From Malaciobacter mytili LMG 24559 (GTDB taxonomy: Bacteria; Campylobacterota; Campylobacteria; Campylobacterales; Arcobacteraceae), in the NCBI RefSeq assembly GCF_003346775.1, contig NZ_CP031219.1, forward strand, positions 1,860,001 to 1,924,000: a stretch of DNA of 64,000 bases, read 5' to 3'. Positions 26,474-35,645 of the stretch are shown piece by piece (the first letter of the stretch is position 1; every line of letters starts with the position of its first letter). Made by a program: the position numbers and the translations under genes. The notes under the pieces are model-generated. The model made no database searches, was not told the origin of the DNA, and saw only the letters and a program-made list of their open reading frames with translations.

Positions 26474-26615
26474 TTTAGACTTTAAATATAGAATTTTTAT
26501 TGATTTATCTCAATTTTTCTTACTTTTAGTTCTAAAAATACATAAGAGTTGTGTTTTATTATAAGTAATTTAGAATTTATCTTTTAAAATCACACTAAAT
26601 ATTAAAGGAGTTATT

Positions 26616-27305
26616 ATGAAAAAATTTACTATTTCATTGCTTTTAGCAACATCTGCACTATTTGCTCATCAAATTACAGCAAAAAAAGATGTTAATGGTA
26701 CATATAAAGCACAGTTTTGGGCACATGGAGAATTTCAAAAATTTGAAGCAAGACAATTAAAAGGTGCAAGTGCTTATGATATTAATAATAAAGAGATTAA
26801 AACTGGTATTGATTACTCAAAAGATACTACACTTTTAACTGCTAAAAAACCAGCAATGATTACTTTAGCTTTTGATGCTGGCTATTGGGTTGAAGGAGAT
26901 AAAGGTTATGAAAATATTGAGCCTTCAAAATATAAAGGTATAGTTTATAATACTTTAAAAAGTGTTAAATATGGAAAAAGATATTTTGAATGGAGTGATG
27001 CATTTTTAAAACCAACAGGAATGAAAATGGAGATTATTCCTCTTATTAATCCTTTTACAATTAAAAAAGGAGATAAACTTCCAGTATTAGTTTTAAAAGA
27101 TGGAGAAGCTTTTGAAAATGCTAGTTTTGAAACTTCTGATTATGGAGATTTGGATATTAAAACAAATAAATATGGAATTGCGAATATTCCTGTTAAAAAC
27201 TCTGGATTACAAATTATTGCAGCGGTTTATTATGCTGATGAAATAAGTGATAATAATGCAAATAAAATCACTATTCAAAGTAGTATTTCATTTGAAGTAA
27301 AATAA
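26616..27305 (+). CDS. DUF4198-type periplasmic protein, possibly nickel uptake
   Basis: A 229-residue exported protein with an N-terminal signal peptide that probably cleaves after LFA, leaving a mature N-terminal His (HQITAKK). The body has the features of DUF4198: FWAHGEFQKFEA, a central LINPFTIKKGDKLPVLVLKDGE strand pair and a Gly-rich second Ig-like half. DUF4198 proteins are often encoded with nickel or cobalt ECF transporters (NikK). The next gene looks like NikL, but no NikM, Q or O gene follows in this window, so the metal role is tentative. Confidence 0.6.
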   Translation: MKKFTISLLLATSALFAHQITAKKDVNGTYKAQFWAHGEFQKFEARQLKGASAYDINNKEIKTGIDYSKDTTLLTAKKPAMITLAFDAGYWVEGDKGYENIEPSKYKGIVYNTLKSVKYGKRYFEWSDAFLKPTGMKMEIIPLINPFTIKKGDKLPVLVLKDGEAFENASFETSDYGDLDIKTNKYGIANIPVKNSGLQIIAAVYYADEISDNNANKITIQSSISFEVK

Positions 27306-27306
27306 G

Positions 27307-27741
27307 ATGATTAAAGCAATTATTACTACACTAATTTTAAGTTTAAGTGCCTTTGCACACGGAATATATTATGATTTAATTGAAGGTGCAATTGCAGTTA
27401 GAATTACTGCACCAAATAATGTACCAATTAGCAATGCAAAAGTAACAATATATGCCCCAGAGGCATCTCTTGCTTTTGTAGAAGGAAGAAGTGATATAAA
27501 TGGAAACTTTGCTTTTTTACCTGATTCAAGGGGTATATGGAAAGTTTTAATAAATGCAGATAGTGACCATGGCGGGCATTTAAAAGAGTTTACTATAAAT
27601 ATAGATGATAAGTTTAAAATTAAAGATTTTGAAAAACCACCTTATGAAAGATACCTTACAATTATTAGTGTATTAGGTCTTTTATTTGGGATTTTTGGAA
27701 TTTTTGCTATGGTAAAAAGTAGAAAAGATACAATCAAATGA
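27307..27741 (+). CDS. NikL-like membrane protein with Ig-like extracytoplasmic domain
   Basis: A 144-residue protein. A signal peptide ends at SAFA, leaving a mature His-Gly N-terminus. It is followed by a carboxypeptidase-regulatory-like beta domain (VPISNAKVTIYAPEA; DINGNFAFLPDSRGIW; a DHGGHLKEF segment rich in His) and a C-terminal membrane helix (ISVLGLLFGIFGIFAMV). This layout matches NikL-type accessory proteins of nickel transporters. It starts 1 base after the DUF4198 gene. The rest of the transporter is absent here. Confidence 0.55.
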   Translation: MIKAIITTLILSLSAFAHGIYYDLIEGAIAVRITAPNNVPISNAKVTIYAPEASLAFVEGRSDINGNFAFLPDSRGIWKVLINADSDHGGHLKEFTINIDDKFKIKDFEKPPYERYLTIISVLGLLFGIFGIFAMVKSRKDTIK

Positions 27742-27750
27742 TTGTATCTT
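27725..27750. terminator. Bidirectional terminator between NikL-like and aspartoacylase-like genes
   Basis: A perfect 12-bp inverted repeat, AAGATACAATCA (27725-27736) and TGATTGTATCTT (27739-27750), separated by 2 bases. It contains the stop codon of the plus gene and touches the end of the minus gene. Confidence 0.7.
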
Positions 27751-28801
27751 ATTCTATAATCTCTTCATTATGTAACTCTAAAAATTCACTTTTTTCAATA
27801 ATTTCTTCACTAAAGTATTCTAATTTTGTCTCAACTGCTTCAAGATTTTTAAATTTTGCTATATGAAAAATAGCATCTCCTTCTTGAACTAGAGGAATTT
27901 CTGACTTTCCTATAATTACTCCATCAAATGGAGCTTTTACAGTTATATTTGCTTGTGTATCTTCTATTGGGTCATCAATAAGTGCTATTATTTCATCTTT
28001 TACAACAGTATCACCAAGAGCTTTTATTGTTCTTAATATACCACTTTCCCCTGCTCTAACCCATTGACTACTTCTTGTAATAATAGGAAGCTTTTTTGCT
28101 TTTCTTTTTGCTAAAGGAAGCATATCTAAGTCCCTTAAAACATTGATTATTCCTTTAACCCCTATTCTAATACAAGTCTCATCAAATCGTAAAGCTTCCC
28201 CTGCTTCATATAATAAAACTCTTATACCTTTTTCTTGCGCAACTTCTCTTAAAGAACCATCTCTTAACTCTGAGTGTAAAATAACAGGAGCTTCAAAGGC
28301 TTTTGCTAAGCTATATGATAATTCATCTTTAATATTTGTTCTAATTTGTGGAAGATTTGATTTATGAATTGAAGCTGTATGCAAATCAATACCAAAATCA
28401 CATACACTTACAACTTCATTGAAAAATATTTTTGCAACTCTACTTGCAAGTGAGCCTCTATTTGTACCAGGAAAAGACCTATTTAAATCCCTTCTATCTG
28501 GCATATATCTTGATTGAGTCATTGTTCCATATACATTTACTATTGGAACTAAAATTAAAGTACCTCTTAATCTTTTTAAAATACTTAATTTTCTTAATCT
28601 TCTAATAATTTCTATACCATTTAATTCATCACCGTGTATTGCAGCACTTACAAAAACAGTAGGCCCATCTTTTTTCCCTCTTATTATATGTAAAGGAAGA
28701 TGAGTAGGAGTATTATATAATTTAGGTAACTCTATATTTAAAGTTACCCTTGAACCTCTTAAGATTTTTTGTCCACCTAAAATAAAAGGAGCAACTGCCA
28801 T
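27749..28801 (-). CDS. Succinylglutamate desuccinylase/aspartoacylase-family protein
   Basis: A 350-residue zinc amidase-like protein of the AstE/AspA (M14-like) family. Zinc ligands are expected in AAIHGDELNG (His and Glu) and DLHTAS (His); a catalytic Glu is likely in YEAGEALRFD. The C-terminal 80 residues form a biotinyl/lipoyl-like beta domain (KAPFDGVIIGKSEIPLVQEGDAIF). Family members of this clade are frequently paired with RimK-like ligases, as here (4-base gap). It may remove acyl or amino-acyl groups; substrate unknown. Confidence 0.82.
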   Translation of the reverse strand: MAVAPFILGGQKILRGSRVTLNIELPKLYNTPTHLPLHIIRGKKDGPTVFVSAAIHGDELNGIEIIRRLRKLSILKRLRGTLILVPIVNVYGTMTQSRYMPDRRDLNRSFPGTNRGSLASRVAKIFFNEVVSVCDFGIDLHTASIHKSNLPQIRTNIKDELSYSLAKAFEAPVILHSELRDGSLREVAQEKGIRVLLYEAGEALRFDETCIRIGVKGIINVLRDLDMLPLAKRKAKKLPIITRSSQWVRAGESGILRTIKALGDTVVKDEIIALIDDPIEDTQANITVKAPFDGVIIGKSEIPLVQEGDAIFHIAKFKNLEAVETKLEYFSEEIIEKSEFLELHNEEIIE

Positions 28802-28805
28802 TTAA

Positions 28806-29735
28806 TTATGCTCCTATATTATCTTTTTTAATTTTTCTTTTTTTCGTTTTTGGATGAGGATCTTTTACATTTCTTTCAATAAAATCCATAATTTTCCCTG
28901 CAATATCAAGCTTTGTAGAAGTCTCTATTCCTTCAAGACCTGGAGAAGAGTTTACTTCCATTACTAAAGGACCTCTATTTGAAGGTATCATATCAACTCC
29001 ACATACTCCAAGTCCCATTGCTTTTGCAGCAGCTAAAGCAGTAGCTTTTTCTTTTCTACTTAAAGTATGAGCAACAGCTGTTCCACCTTGATGTAAGTTT
29101 GACCTAAAATCACCTTCAGCACCTTGTCTTTTCATAGCACCAACAATCTCTCCACCTACAACTAAAACTCTAATATCAGCACCATTTGCCTCTTCAATAA
29201 ACTCTTGAACAAGTAAATTTACATCCATACCATAAAAAGCATCAAGTACAGATTTTGCGGCTTTTTCACTCTCTACTAAAACAACACCTACACCTTGAGT
29301 ACCTTCTAATATTTTTAAAACTAAAGGTGCTCCACCACTTAATTCTATTACATCTTTTGCACTTGATTCATTTGAAGCAAAAACAGTCTTAGGCATATCA
29401 ATAGAATTCTTTGATAAAATTTGTAAACTTCTAAGTTTATCTCTACTTCTTTTTATTGCTAAACTTCCTGTAACAGTAAAGACATCCATCATCTCAAAAT
29501 GTCTAACCATAGCAGTTCCATAAAAAGTTCTACTTGCACCAATTCTTGGGATAATTGCATCTGGTCTTGGTAACTCTTCACCTAAATAGTTGATTTTAAG
29601 TTCACCCTTCATAATTTCAATACTACATTTTAAATAATCAATAACTCTTACTTCCCAACCTCTTTGCTCACCTGCTTGAACTAATCTTTTTGTTGAATAT
29701 AATTTTGGGTCTCTTGACAGTATATATACTCTCAT
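28806..29735 (-). CDS. RimK-family ATP-grasp alpha-L-glutamate ligase
   Basis: A 309-residue ATP-grasp ligase of the RimK type, which adds glutamate to ribosomal protein S6 in E. coli. It starts MRVYILSRDPKLYST and carries PRIGASRTFYG, a Gly-rich ATP loop (LEGTQGVGVVLVES), RVLVVGGEIVGAMKR, and the metal motif VMEVNSSPGLEG. The ATG at 29735 has AAGGAAAT upstream; an earlier ATG at 29756 is less likely. It is followed by the aspartoacylase-like gene after 4 bases, forming a likely ligase and hydrolase pair. Confidence 0.87.
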   Translation of the reverse strand: MRVYILSRDPKLYSTKRLVQAGEQRGWEVRVIDYLKCSIEIMKGELKINYLGEELPRPDAIIPRIGASRTFYGTAMVRHFEMMDVFTVTGSLAIKRSRDKLRSLQILSKNSIDMPKTVFASNESSAKDVIELSGGAPLVLKILEGTQGVGVVLVESEKAAKSVLDAFYGMDVNLLVQEFIEEANGADIRVLVVGGEIVGAMKRQGAEGDFRSNLHQGGTAVAHTLSRKEKATALAAAKAMGLGVCGVDMIPSNRGPLVMEVNSSPGLEGIETSTKLDIAGKIMDFIERNVKDPHPKTKKRKIKKDNIGA

Positions 29736-29907
29736 TTTTTGATTTCCTTTAGTCAAATATTGTCTTTAATATATAATTATATTCAAAAAAACAAGATTTT
29801 GTATTAAAGAAATTTTTTTCTTTTAAAAGTTCCATTTTATGAGCATATAAAGCAAATATTTTTTATAAGATTTTTATTTTTTTATTTTATAATATAAGGT
29901 AAGTAGG

Positions 29908-29948
29908 AAAAAGTAAGATAGAAAAAATAAATGTCTATCTCACTTTTT
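29908..29948 (-). terminator. Terminator after trpC
   Basis: AAAAAGT-A-AGATAGA (29908-29922), an 11-base loop, TCTATCT-C-ACTTTTT (29934-29948); 14 pairs with one mismatch. On the minus strand it ends in a U run. The rest of the 219-base gap between the RimK-like gene and trpC is AT-rich with no gene visible. Confidence 0.65.
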
Positions 29949-29975
29949 ATAATAATGCAAAGCTTTAAATAAATC

Positions 29976-30770
29976 TTATACTTCTAAAGCTTTTTTAAAT
30001 TTAGTTAATTCCTCTTCAATAGAAGGAATTCTCATAAAATGTTCTCCAATTAAGAAAGCATCAGCTCCAAGAGCATTTAATCTTTTAATAGTTTCAGTAT
30101 TGCTTACTCCACTTTCTGCAACTATTATTTTTCCATTTGGTATCATAGGAATAAGTTTATCACAAAGTTGCATATCCATCTCAAAAGTATCAAGATTTCT
30201 ATGATTTATTCCTACTATATTTGCCCCACATTTCATAGCTTTAGTTAAATCTTCTTTATCATGAATTTCAACCAATACTTCAAGACCTAAATGAAGTGCA
30301 TAATCATATAGTTCTTTTAACTCTTTTGTACTTAATGCTTTTGCAATAAGTAAAATAAAATCAGCTCCATAAACTAAAGCTTCAACAATTTGATATTTAT
30401 CAACAATAAAATCTTTTCTAAGCAATGGTGTTGGCACATATCTTCTTATTTGAGTTAGGTACTCTAAATTACCTTTAAAATAGTGTGGTTCAGTAAGAAC
30501 AGAAATAGCATTTGCTCCACTATTACTATAACTTTGAGCAATTGCAAGAGGGTCAAAGTCTTCTTTTATTATACCTTTACTTGGACTAGCTTTTTTAACC
30601 TCAGCAATAATTCTAATTGGCTCTTCTTTTGTAGAAGTTAAAAACTTTTTTACATCTCTTGGAGGATATGGATTTGAAGCTAAACTTCTTCCTAATAAAT
30701 CAAGAGGAAGTTCTATTTTTCTTCTTTCTAAATCCTCTTTAGTTTTTTGTATAATCTCATCTAAAATCAC
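29976..30770 (-). CDS. trpC: Indole-3-glycerol phosphate synthase
   Basis: A 264-residue TIM-barrel enzyme of tryptophan synthesis. Motifs include [32 protein letters not shown] and VAESGVSN, covering the catalytic Lys and Glu positions and the phosphate-binding loops. It is monofunctional; trpF lies separately at 37563. It begins directly at the stop of the TPR lipoprotein gene (no gap), so both are in one operon with YkgJ-like and trmN6-like genes. Confidence 0.95.
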   Translation of the reverse strand: MILDEIIQKTKEDLERRKIELPLDLLGRSLASNPYPPRDVKKFLTSTKEEPIRIIAEVKKASPSKGIIKEDFDPLAIAQSYSNSGANAISVLTEPHYFKGNLEYLTQIRRYVPTPLLRKDFIVDKYQIVEALVYGADFILLIAKALSTKELKELYDYALHLGLEVLVEIHDKEDLTKAMKCGANIVGINHRNLDTFEMDMQLCDKLIPMIPNGKIIVAESGVSNTETIKRLNALGADAFLIGEHFMRIPSIEEELTKFKKALEV

Positions 30771-32048
30771 TTATTTACACTCCTTAATTTTATTCCAATG
30801 TATTTTAATTTCTTCTTCCTCAAGCCCAATTGCATCAACTACTTTTTTCATATTAATATAAGCTTCTTTGCACTGTTTTTTCTTATATAAACCCCAAGCA
30901 AGAGAGTCTATATATGCTACATTATTTGGCGCTTTATTTAAAGCTTTTTTTACATATTCAATACCTTTGTTTATATCCACATTATAATCAATTAATAAAT
31001 ATCCTAAAAAGTTTTGATATACATGATTATCTAAAATTATTAAGGCATCTTCAAATTTTTGTATTACAGATTTTAATATTTTCTTTTTATCTTTTGCTGT
31101 TTCAAATTCTAAAATAGCAATTTGAGCTAAAAGGTCGATATTTCCACTACTTTTATATAATTTATTTAAAAGTTCTAAGGCTTTTGTTTTATCATCTTTT
31201 TTTTGGTATAAAGATAAAAGTTTATATTCATCAATATCATTTTTTTCTAAAAATTTAATAGCATCATCTATATTTTTTTGTTCTAAATAAGCAATTAAAT
31301 ATTTATAAGTTCTATTCATAGAATAAAAATCACCACTGTTTTTATATTCAAAATATGCTTTTTTTAATACAGAGATTATTCCATCAATATTTTTTTGTTC
31401 TTGATAAAAAGAGAAAAGTTTAGTACAAACTCCACCTTCACAACCATATAATCTAATATGTGTTTCTAAATATGAAATAGCTTTTTCTTTTTTATTTAAA
31501 TATGAATATAAAACATCCACAAGATTTGTTAGTGTTGCACCATTTATACTTGATAAATAAGCACTTTCAAAATACTCTTCTGCTTTTTTATACTCTTGTC
31601 TTTCAAAATATATATTTGCCACAAGTTCATAGTTTTCTGAATTATTAAAAACTTCCAATAATTTTAAAGCACTTTTTAAAGCTTCATCTAACTCTTCAAG
31701 TTTTAATAAAGATATAGTATAAAATCTTAAAATAAACTCATAAGATTTATCTTCTTCATCCATATATTTTAAACTATATTTTTTTACATCTTCATATTTT
31801 GATAACTGCATTGAGATAATTAAAAATCTTTCTAAATACTCATATCTATTAGTTTTTTCAAATAGTACCAAATATAAATCTTTTGCAAAAGCAAAATCTC
31901 TATTCTTTTCATGTTCTAAAGCATAAAGGATATATTGGTCTTCTGCATCAAATAGCTTAATATCTTTTCTTTGAAGATTTTTATTTCCTATACAAGAGGC
32001 AAATAACAATGGTAAGAGTAAAATTATAAAGGTTTTATAGCTGGGCAC
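30771..32048 (-). CDS. TPR-repeat lipoprotein
   Basis: A 425-residue protein with a lipoprotein signal (FIILLLPLLFASC) and many helical repeats of TPR type, for example YELVANIYFERQEYKKAEEYFESAYL and the C-terminal PNNVAYIDSLAWGLYKKKQCKEAY. It should be a membrane-anchored periplasmic scaffold. No enzyme motif is present. The start is a GTG overlapping the preceding gene by 25 bases, with GAAGAGG about 10 bases upstream; no ATG is available before the signal sequence. Confidence 0.8.
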   Translation of the reverse strand: MPSYKTFIILLLPLLFASCIGNKNLQRKDIKLFDAEDQYILYALEHEKNRDFAFAKDLYLVLFEKTNRYEYLERFLIISMQLSKYEDVKKYSLKYMDEEDKSYEFILRFYTISLLKLEELDEALKSALKLLEVFNNSENYELVANIYFERQEYKKAEEYFESAYLSSINGATLTNLVDVLYSYLNKKEKAISYLETHIRLYGCEGGVCTKLFSFYQEQKNIDGIISVLKKAYFEYKNSGDFYSMNRTYKYLIAYLEQKNIDDAIKFLEKNDIDEYKLLSLYQKKDDKTKALELLNKLYKSSGNIDLLAQIAILEFETAKDKKKILKSVIQKFEDALIILDNHVYQNFLGYLLIDYNVDINKGIEYVKKALNKAPNNVAYIDSLAWGLYKKKQCKEAYINMKKVVDAIGLEEEEIKIHWNKIKECK

Positions 32049-32401
32049 TCTTTGTAAACCTCTTCTTCATTATTTTTAAAATAGTCCCAAAAAGGGAAAG
32101 TTCTACATTGTGTAGGTCTAGCTTCATAAATCGAACATTGTCTTTTTTCCAAATCAAAAAAAGTACAAGCATAATTATTTTCTTCAATTTTTATTTCATT
32201 CAAACTATACTTATAACCTATTTTTCTTAAATATTTAACTCTAAGCTCATCTAATGTTATATTTAAATATTTACTTAATCTTTCTATTTCTTGCATATTT
32301 ATCCAGATATAACCACTCTCTCCAATACAACAATTGCCTTTACAATTGCCACATTCACTTGAGTCAAAACAGTAATTGTATCCACTTTCTTTTAATATCA
32401 T
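32024..32401 (-). CDS. YkgJ-family cysteine cluster protein
   Basis: A 125-residue protein with the YkgJ/UPF0153 cysteine pattern: CGNCKGNCC near the N-terminus, then CTFFD, CSIYEARPTQCRTFP. These cysteines are thought to bind a metal or iron-sulfur cluster. The biochemical role is unknown. It overlaps the methyltransferase gene by 4 bases and the TPR lipoprotein gene by 25 bases. Confidence 0.85.
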   Translation of the reverse strand: MILKESGYNYCFDSSECGNCKGNCCIGESGYIWINMQEIERLSKYLNITLDELRVKYLRKIGYKYSLNEIKIEENNYACTFFDLEKRQCSIYEARPTQCRTFPFWDYFKNNEEEVYKECPAIKPL

Positions 32402-33111
32402 AAAATCTCTACTTTTATACTATGTGTTGCACATTTTTTATATATTTCTTGAACCTCTAAAGTAAACTCTTGATTTTCAAAAACAAATAAAGCAGGTAAA
32501 ATTTTTGTCAAAGATTTTGAGTTTTTTCTTGCATAGACTAAAATCAAAGTTGCATCTTTATCTTTTTTTGGATGGACAAATTGTAAAGCTTCTAAATTAA
32601 ATTTATATTTGTTAAGGCACAAAATTATTTCATTTATTTGCTTTACATCATAACAAAAAAAGAATTTTCCATTTTGTTTTAAAATTTTACTTGTTTTAGC
32701 TATAAACTCCTCTAAAGGCATAGAGTCATTATATCTAGCTATTTTTATATTTTCATTTTCACTTTTAATTACTTCACTATGATAAAAAGGAGGGTTTGAA
32801 ACACAAATATCAAACTCTTTATCAAATTGCGTAGTTAAAAAAGAACCTTTATATAAAGTTGCTTCAATTTTATTACATCTACTATTAGTAGTAGTTAAAA
32901 ACTGAAATTTTTCTTGTAATTCACATTGATTTAAATTTAATCTTGAATTATCCCTAGCAACTAAAAGACCTAAAATACCACTTCCACTTCCTATATCAAG
33001 TAACTCTCCAGATATATTTTTAAAATTTTTTAAATTCTCAATAATAAAATTATATAAAAAGTGAGTATCACTATTGTAACAATAACCGTCTTTTGGCTGA
33101 TAAAGAAGCAA
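32398..33111 (-). CDS. tRNA1(Val) adenine-N6 methyltransferase-like protein
   Basis: A 237-residue SAM-dependent methyltransferase. The SAM loop is LLDIGSGSGILGLL and the N6-adenine-type catalytic motif is NPPFYHS. The N-terminal QPKDGYCYNSDTHFL segment is typical of the TrmN6/YfiC family that methylates A37 of tRNA-Val. Specificity is inferred from family resemblance. It is first in a minus-strand operon through to trpC. Confidence 0.8.
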   Translation of the reverse strand: MLLYQPKDGYCYNSDTHFLYNFIIENLKNFKNISGELLDIGSGSGILGLLVARDNSRLNLNQCELQEKFQFLTTTNSRCNKIEATLYKGSFLTTQFDKEFDICVSNPPFYHSEVIKSENENIKIARYNDSMPLEEFIAKTSKILKQNGKFFFCYDVKQINEIILCLNKYKFNLEALQFVHPKKDKDATLILVYARKNSKSLTKILPALFVFENQEFTLEVQEIYKKCATHSIKVEIL

Positions 33112-33196
33112 TATTTAACCTTTTGTGTTTTTGATATTATATCTAATAAACCCAATAATAGATTTAAAAACTAATTTTTACTAAAAAATACTATAC

Positions 33197-33321
33197 ATTT
33201 CTTCTAATTCTATAGTATATTTCTTCTAACTAAAGTTATTTTTAAGTAGTCATAGCTTAAAGTTTTTTAATTGTTTATTATTAATTTTTATTATTATATT
33301 TTGCTAATTAGCTCTTATAAT
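33197..33321 (+). promoter_or_regulatory. oorDABC promoter region with direct repeats
   Basis: ATTTCTTCTAA occurs at 33197-33207 and again at 33219-33229, exactly 22 bases apart. TATAAT at 33316-33321 is a good -10 element about 26 bases before the oorD ATG. The whole 235-base gap to the divergent methyltransferase gene is AT-rich and otherwise empty. The repeats are about 90 bases upstream of the -10 and could bind a regulator. Confidence 0.4.
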
Positions 33322-33346
33322 AATCTCAACTTATAAAGAGGATACC

Positions 33347-33664
33347 ATGGAAAGATATAAAATACCTGAAAATACTCCTGTGTGGGTAGATGAAAGTAGA
33401 TGTAAGGCCTGCGATGTATGTGTTAGTGTTTGCCCTGCTGGAGTATTGGCTATGAAGCAAGAACCTACTTCAACATTAGGTGCAATTATTACTGTGGTAC
33501 ATAAAGAATCATGTATTGGATGTAGTGACTGTGAGTTATCTTGCCCAGATTTTGCTATTTTTGTAGCAGATAAAAAAGATTTTAAATTTGCTAAGCTTAC
33601 TAAAGAAGCACAAGATAGAGCAATTTTAATAAAAAATAACAACTATAAAATATTAAGTGCTTAA
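33347..33664 (+). CDS. oorD: 2-oxoglutarate:acceptor oxidoreductase, delta (ferredoxin) subunit
   Basis: A 105-residue dicluster ferredoxin with two 4Fe-4S motifs, CKACDVCVSVCP and CIGCSDCELSCP. It is the electron-carrying subunit of the OorDABC complex, which converts 2-oxoglutarate and CoA to succinyl-CoA and reduces a low-potential acceptor, replacing 2-oxoglutarate dehydrogenase in microaerophilic Campylobacterota. It starts the oorDABC operon. Confidence 0.92.
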   Translation: MERYKIPENTPVWVDESRCKACDVCVSVCPAGVLAMKQEPTSTLGAIITVVHKESCIGCSDCELSCPDFAIFVADKKDFKFAKLTKEAQDRAILIKNNNYKILSA

Positions 33665-33673
33665 GGATAAAAA

Positions 33674-34804
33674 ATGGCAAGAGAACTAATAGCAACAGGA
33701 AATGAGCTTGCAGCAATTGCAGCTATTGATGCAGGATGTGAATTTTTTTCAGGGTATCCAATTACTCCTTCAAGCGAAGTTATGCATACAATTTCAGACC
33801 TTTTACCAGCAAATGGTGGTGCAGCAATACAAATGGAAGATGAAATTGCAGGGATTTGTGCAGCACTTGGAGCTTCTATGAGTGGCAAAAAAGCTTTAAC
33901 AGCCACAAGTGGACCGGGAATTTCTTTAAAAGCTGAAAATATAGGATTGGGCTATATTGCTGAAGTTCCATTAGTTATTATAAATGTAATGAGAGCTGGC
34001 CCTTCAACAGGACTTCCAACAAGAGTACAACAAGGTGATATTTTACAAGCAAAAGCTCCAACACATGGAGATTTTAACTCAATTACGTTATGTGCAAGTA
34101 ATCTTGAAGAGTGTTATACACAAACTGTAAAAGCTTTTAATTTAGCCAATAGATTTATGCAACCTGTTTTTGTTTTACTTGATGAAACAATTGGGCATAT
34201 GAGTGGAAAAGCTGTACTTCCTGATTTAGAAGAAATAAAAGCTTCATTAGTTGAAAGAAGAGTTTTTCAAGGCTCTAAAGAAGAGTATAAGCCATATGAT
34301 GTAGCTTTTGATGAACCTGCTATTTTAAATCCAATGTTTCAAGGATATAAATATCATTTTACAGGACTTCATCATGGTCCAACAGGGCATCCAACAGAAG
34401 ATGCAAAAGTTTGCCAAGATTTAATTGATAGACTTTTTAATAAAGTAAATCTTCATTTAAATGAAGTACAACAATATGAAGAGTATCAAGTTGATGATGC
34501 AGATATTTTAATAATGGCTTATGGGTCTGTTGCATTATCTGTAAAAGAAGCAATAAAAAGATTAAGAGAAGAAGGGTATAAAGTTGGATTATTTAGACCA
34601 ATTACTCTTTGGCCAAGCCCAGAAGAAAAAATCTATGAATATTGCCAAAAGTTTAAAAAGATTTTAGTTGTAGAGTTAAATAAAGGTCAATATATTCAAG
34701 AATTTGAAAGAATTGGTCAAAGAAGAGATTTTAAAACTTTATTTAGAGCAAATGGAAGACCAATTGCACCAATTGAAATAATTGAAAAAATCAAAGGAAT
34801 GTAA
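33674..34804 (+). CDS. oorA: 2-oxoglutarate:acceptor oxidoreductase, alpha subunit
   Basis: A 376-residue subunit with the pyruvate/ketoacid:ferredoxin oxidoreductase domain I start (NELAAIAAIDAGCEFFSGYPITPSSEVMH), the EDEIAGICAALGASMSGKKA segment and the domain II strand ILIMAYGSVALSVKEAI. Together with OorB it forms the active site. Order oorD-A-B-C and close spacing (9 bases after oorD, 1 base before oorB) match Helicobacter and Campylobacter. Confidence 0.94.
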   Translation: MARELIATGNELAAIAAIDAGCEFFSGYPITPSSEVMHTISDLLPANGGAAIQMEDEIAGICAALGASMSGKKALTATSGPGISLKAENIGLGYIAEVPLVIINVMRAGPSTGLPTRVQQGDILQAKAPTHGDFNSITLCASNLEECYTQTVKAFNLANRFMQPVFVLLDETIGHMSGKAVLPDLEEIKASLVERRVFQGSKEEYKPYDVAFDEPAILNPMFQGYKYHFTGLHHGPTGHPTEDAKVCQDLIDRLFNKVNLHLNEVQQYEEYQVDDADILIMAYGSVALSVKEAIKRLREEGYKVGLFRPITLWPSPEEKIYEYCQKFKKILVVELNKGQYIQEFERIGQRRDFKTLFRANGRPIAPIEIIEKIKGM

Positions 34805-34805
34805 G

Positions 34806-35636
34806 ATGGCTTTTAATTATGATAAATATTTAAGAATTGATAAAATGCCTACACTTTGGTGTTGGGGTTGTGGTGATGGAGTTATCTTAAAAGCTTTGAT
34901 TAGAGCTATTGAAAAAGCTGGATGGAATATGGATGATGTATGTGTAGTTTCGGGTATTGGCTGTTCAGGAAGATTTTCTTCATATATAAATTGTAATACT
35001 GTTCATACAACACATGGAAGAGCCATAGCTTATGCAACAGGGATAAAACTTGCAAATCCAACTAAACATGTGATTTGTGTAACTGGAGATGGAGATGGAC
35101 TTGCAATTGGAGGAAATCATACTATTCATGGATGTAGAAGAAATATAGATTTAACACATATTGTTGTAAATAACTTTATTTATGGACTTACAAACTCTCA
35201 AACAAGTCCAACAACTCCTCAAGGAATGTGGACAGTTACAGCAAAAAGAGGAAATATAGATCCAACTTTTGATGCTTGTAATCTTGCAATTGGAGCAGGA
35301 GCAAGTTTTGTAGCAAGAGAGAGTGTTACAGAGCCTAAAAAACTTGAAAAAGTAATACAAAAAGCCTTGGAGCATAAGGGATACTCTTTTATTGATGTTT
35401 TTTCAAATTGTCATATAAATCTTGGAAGAAAAAATAAAATGGCAAATGCTATGGAAAACTTAGAATGGATTGAATCTATCACAGTTGCTAAAACTAAATT
35501 TGATAAGCTTGAAGAAGATGAAAAAATAGGAAAATTCCCAACAGGAATTTTAAAAGAAGAGCTTAAAGCTGAATATTGTGAACTTTATGAAAAAGTAAAA
35601 GAAGCACATAAAAATAAAACAACAGTAAAACTTTAG
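34806..35636 (+). CDS. oorB: 2-oxoglutarate:acceptor oxidoreductase, beta (TPP) subunit
   Basis: A 276-residue thiamine-diphosphate subunit. It has the cluster/TPP entry motif WCWGCGDG, the GIGCSGRF segment and the TPP-binding motif GDGDGLAIGGNH followed by NNFIYGLTNSQTSPT. The open frame extends 24 bases upstream, but the ATG at 34806 follows AAAGGA and gives the normal N-terminus. Confidence 0.94.
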   Translation: MAFNYDKYLRIDKMPTLWCWGCGDGVILKALIRAIEKAGWNMDDVCVVSGIGCSGRFSSYINCNTVHTTHGRAIAYATGIKLANPTKHVICVTGDGDGLAIGGNHTIHGCRRNIDLTHIVVNNFIYGLTNSQTSPTTPQGMWTVTAKRGNIDPTFDACNLAIGAGASFVARESVTEPKKLEKVIQKALEHKGYSFIDVFSNCHINLGRKNKMANAMENLEWIESITVAKTKFDKLEEDEKIGKFPTGILKEELKAEYCELYEKVKEAHKNKTTVKL

Positions 35637-35645
35637 GAGTTAAAA

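Noticed and set aside
33112-33346. Possible small gene or RNA in the 235-base gap before oorD
   Set aside because: No open frame with a ribosome site and no stable fold is evident; it reads as a divergent promoter region.
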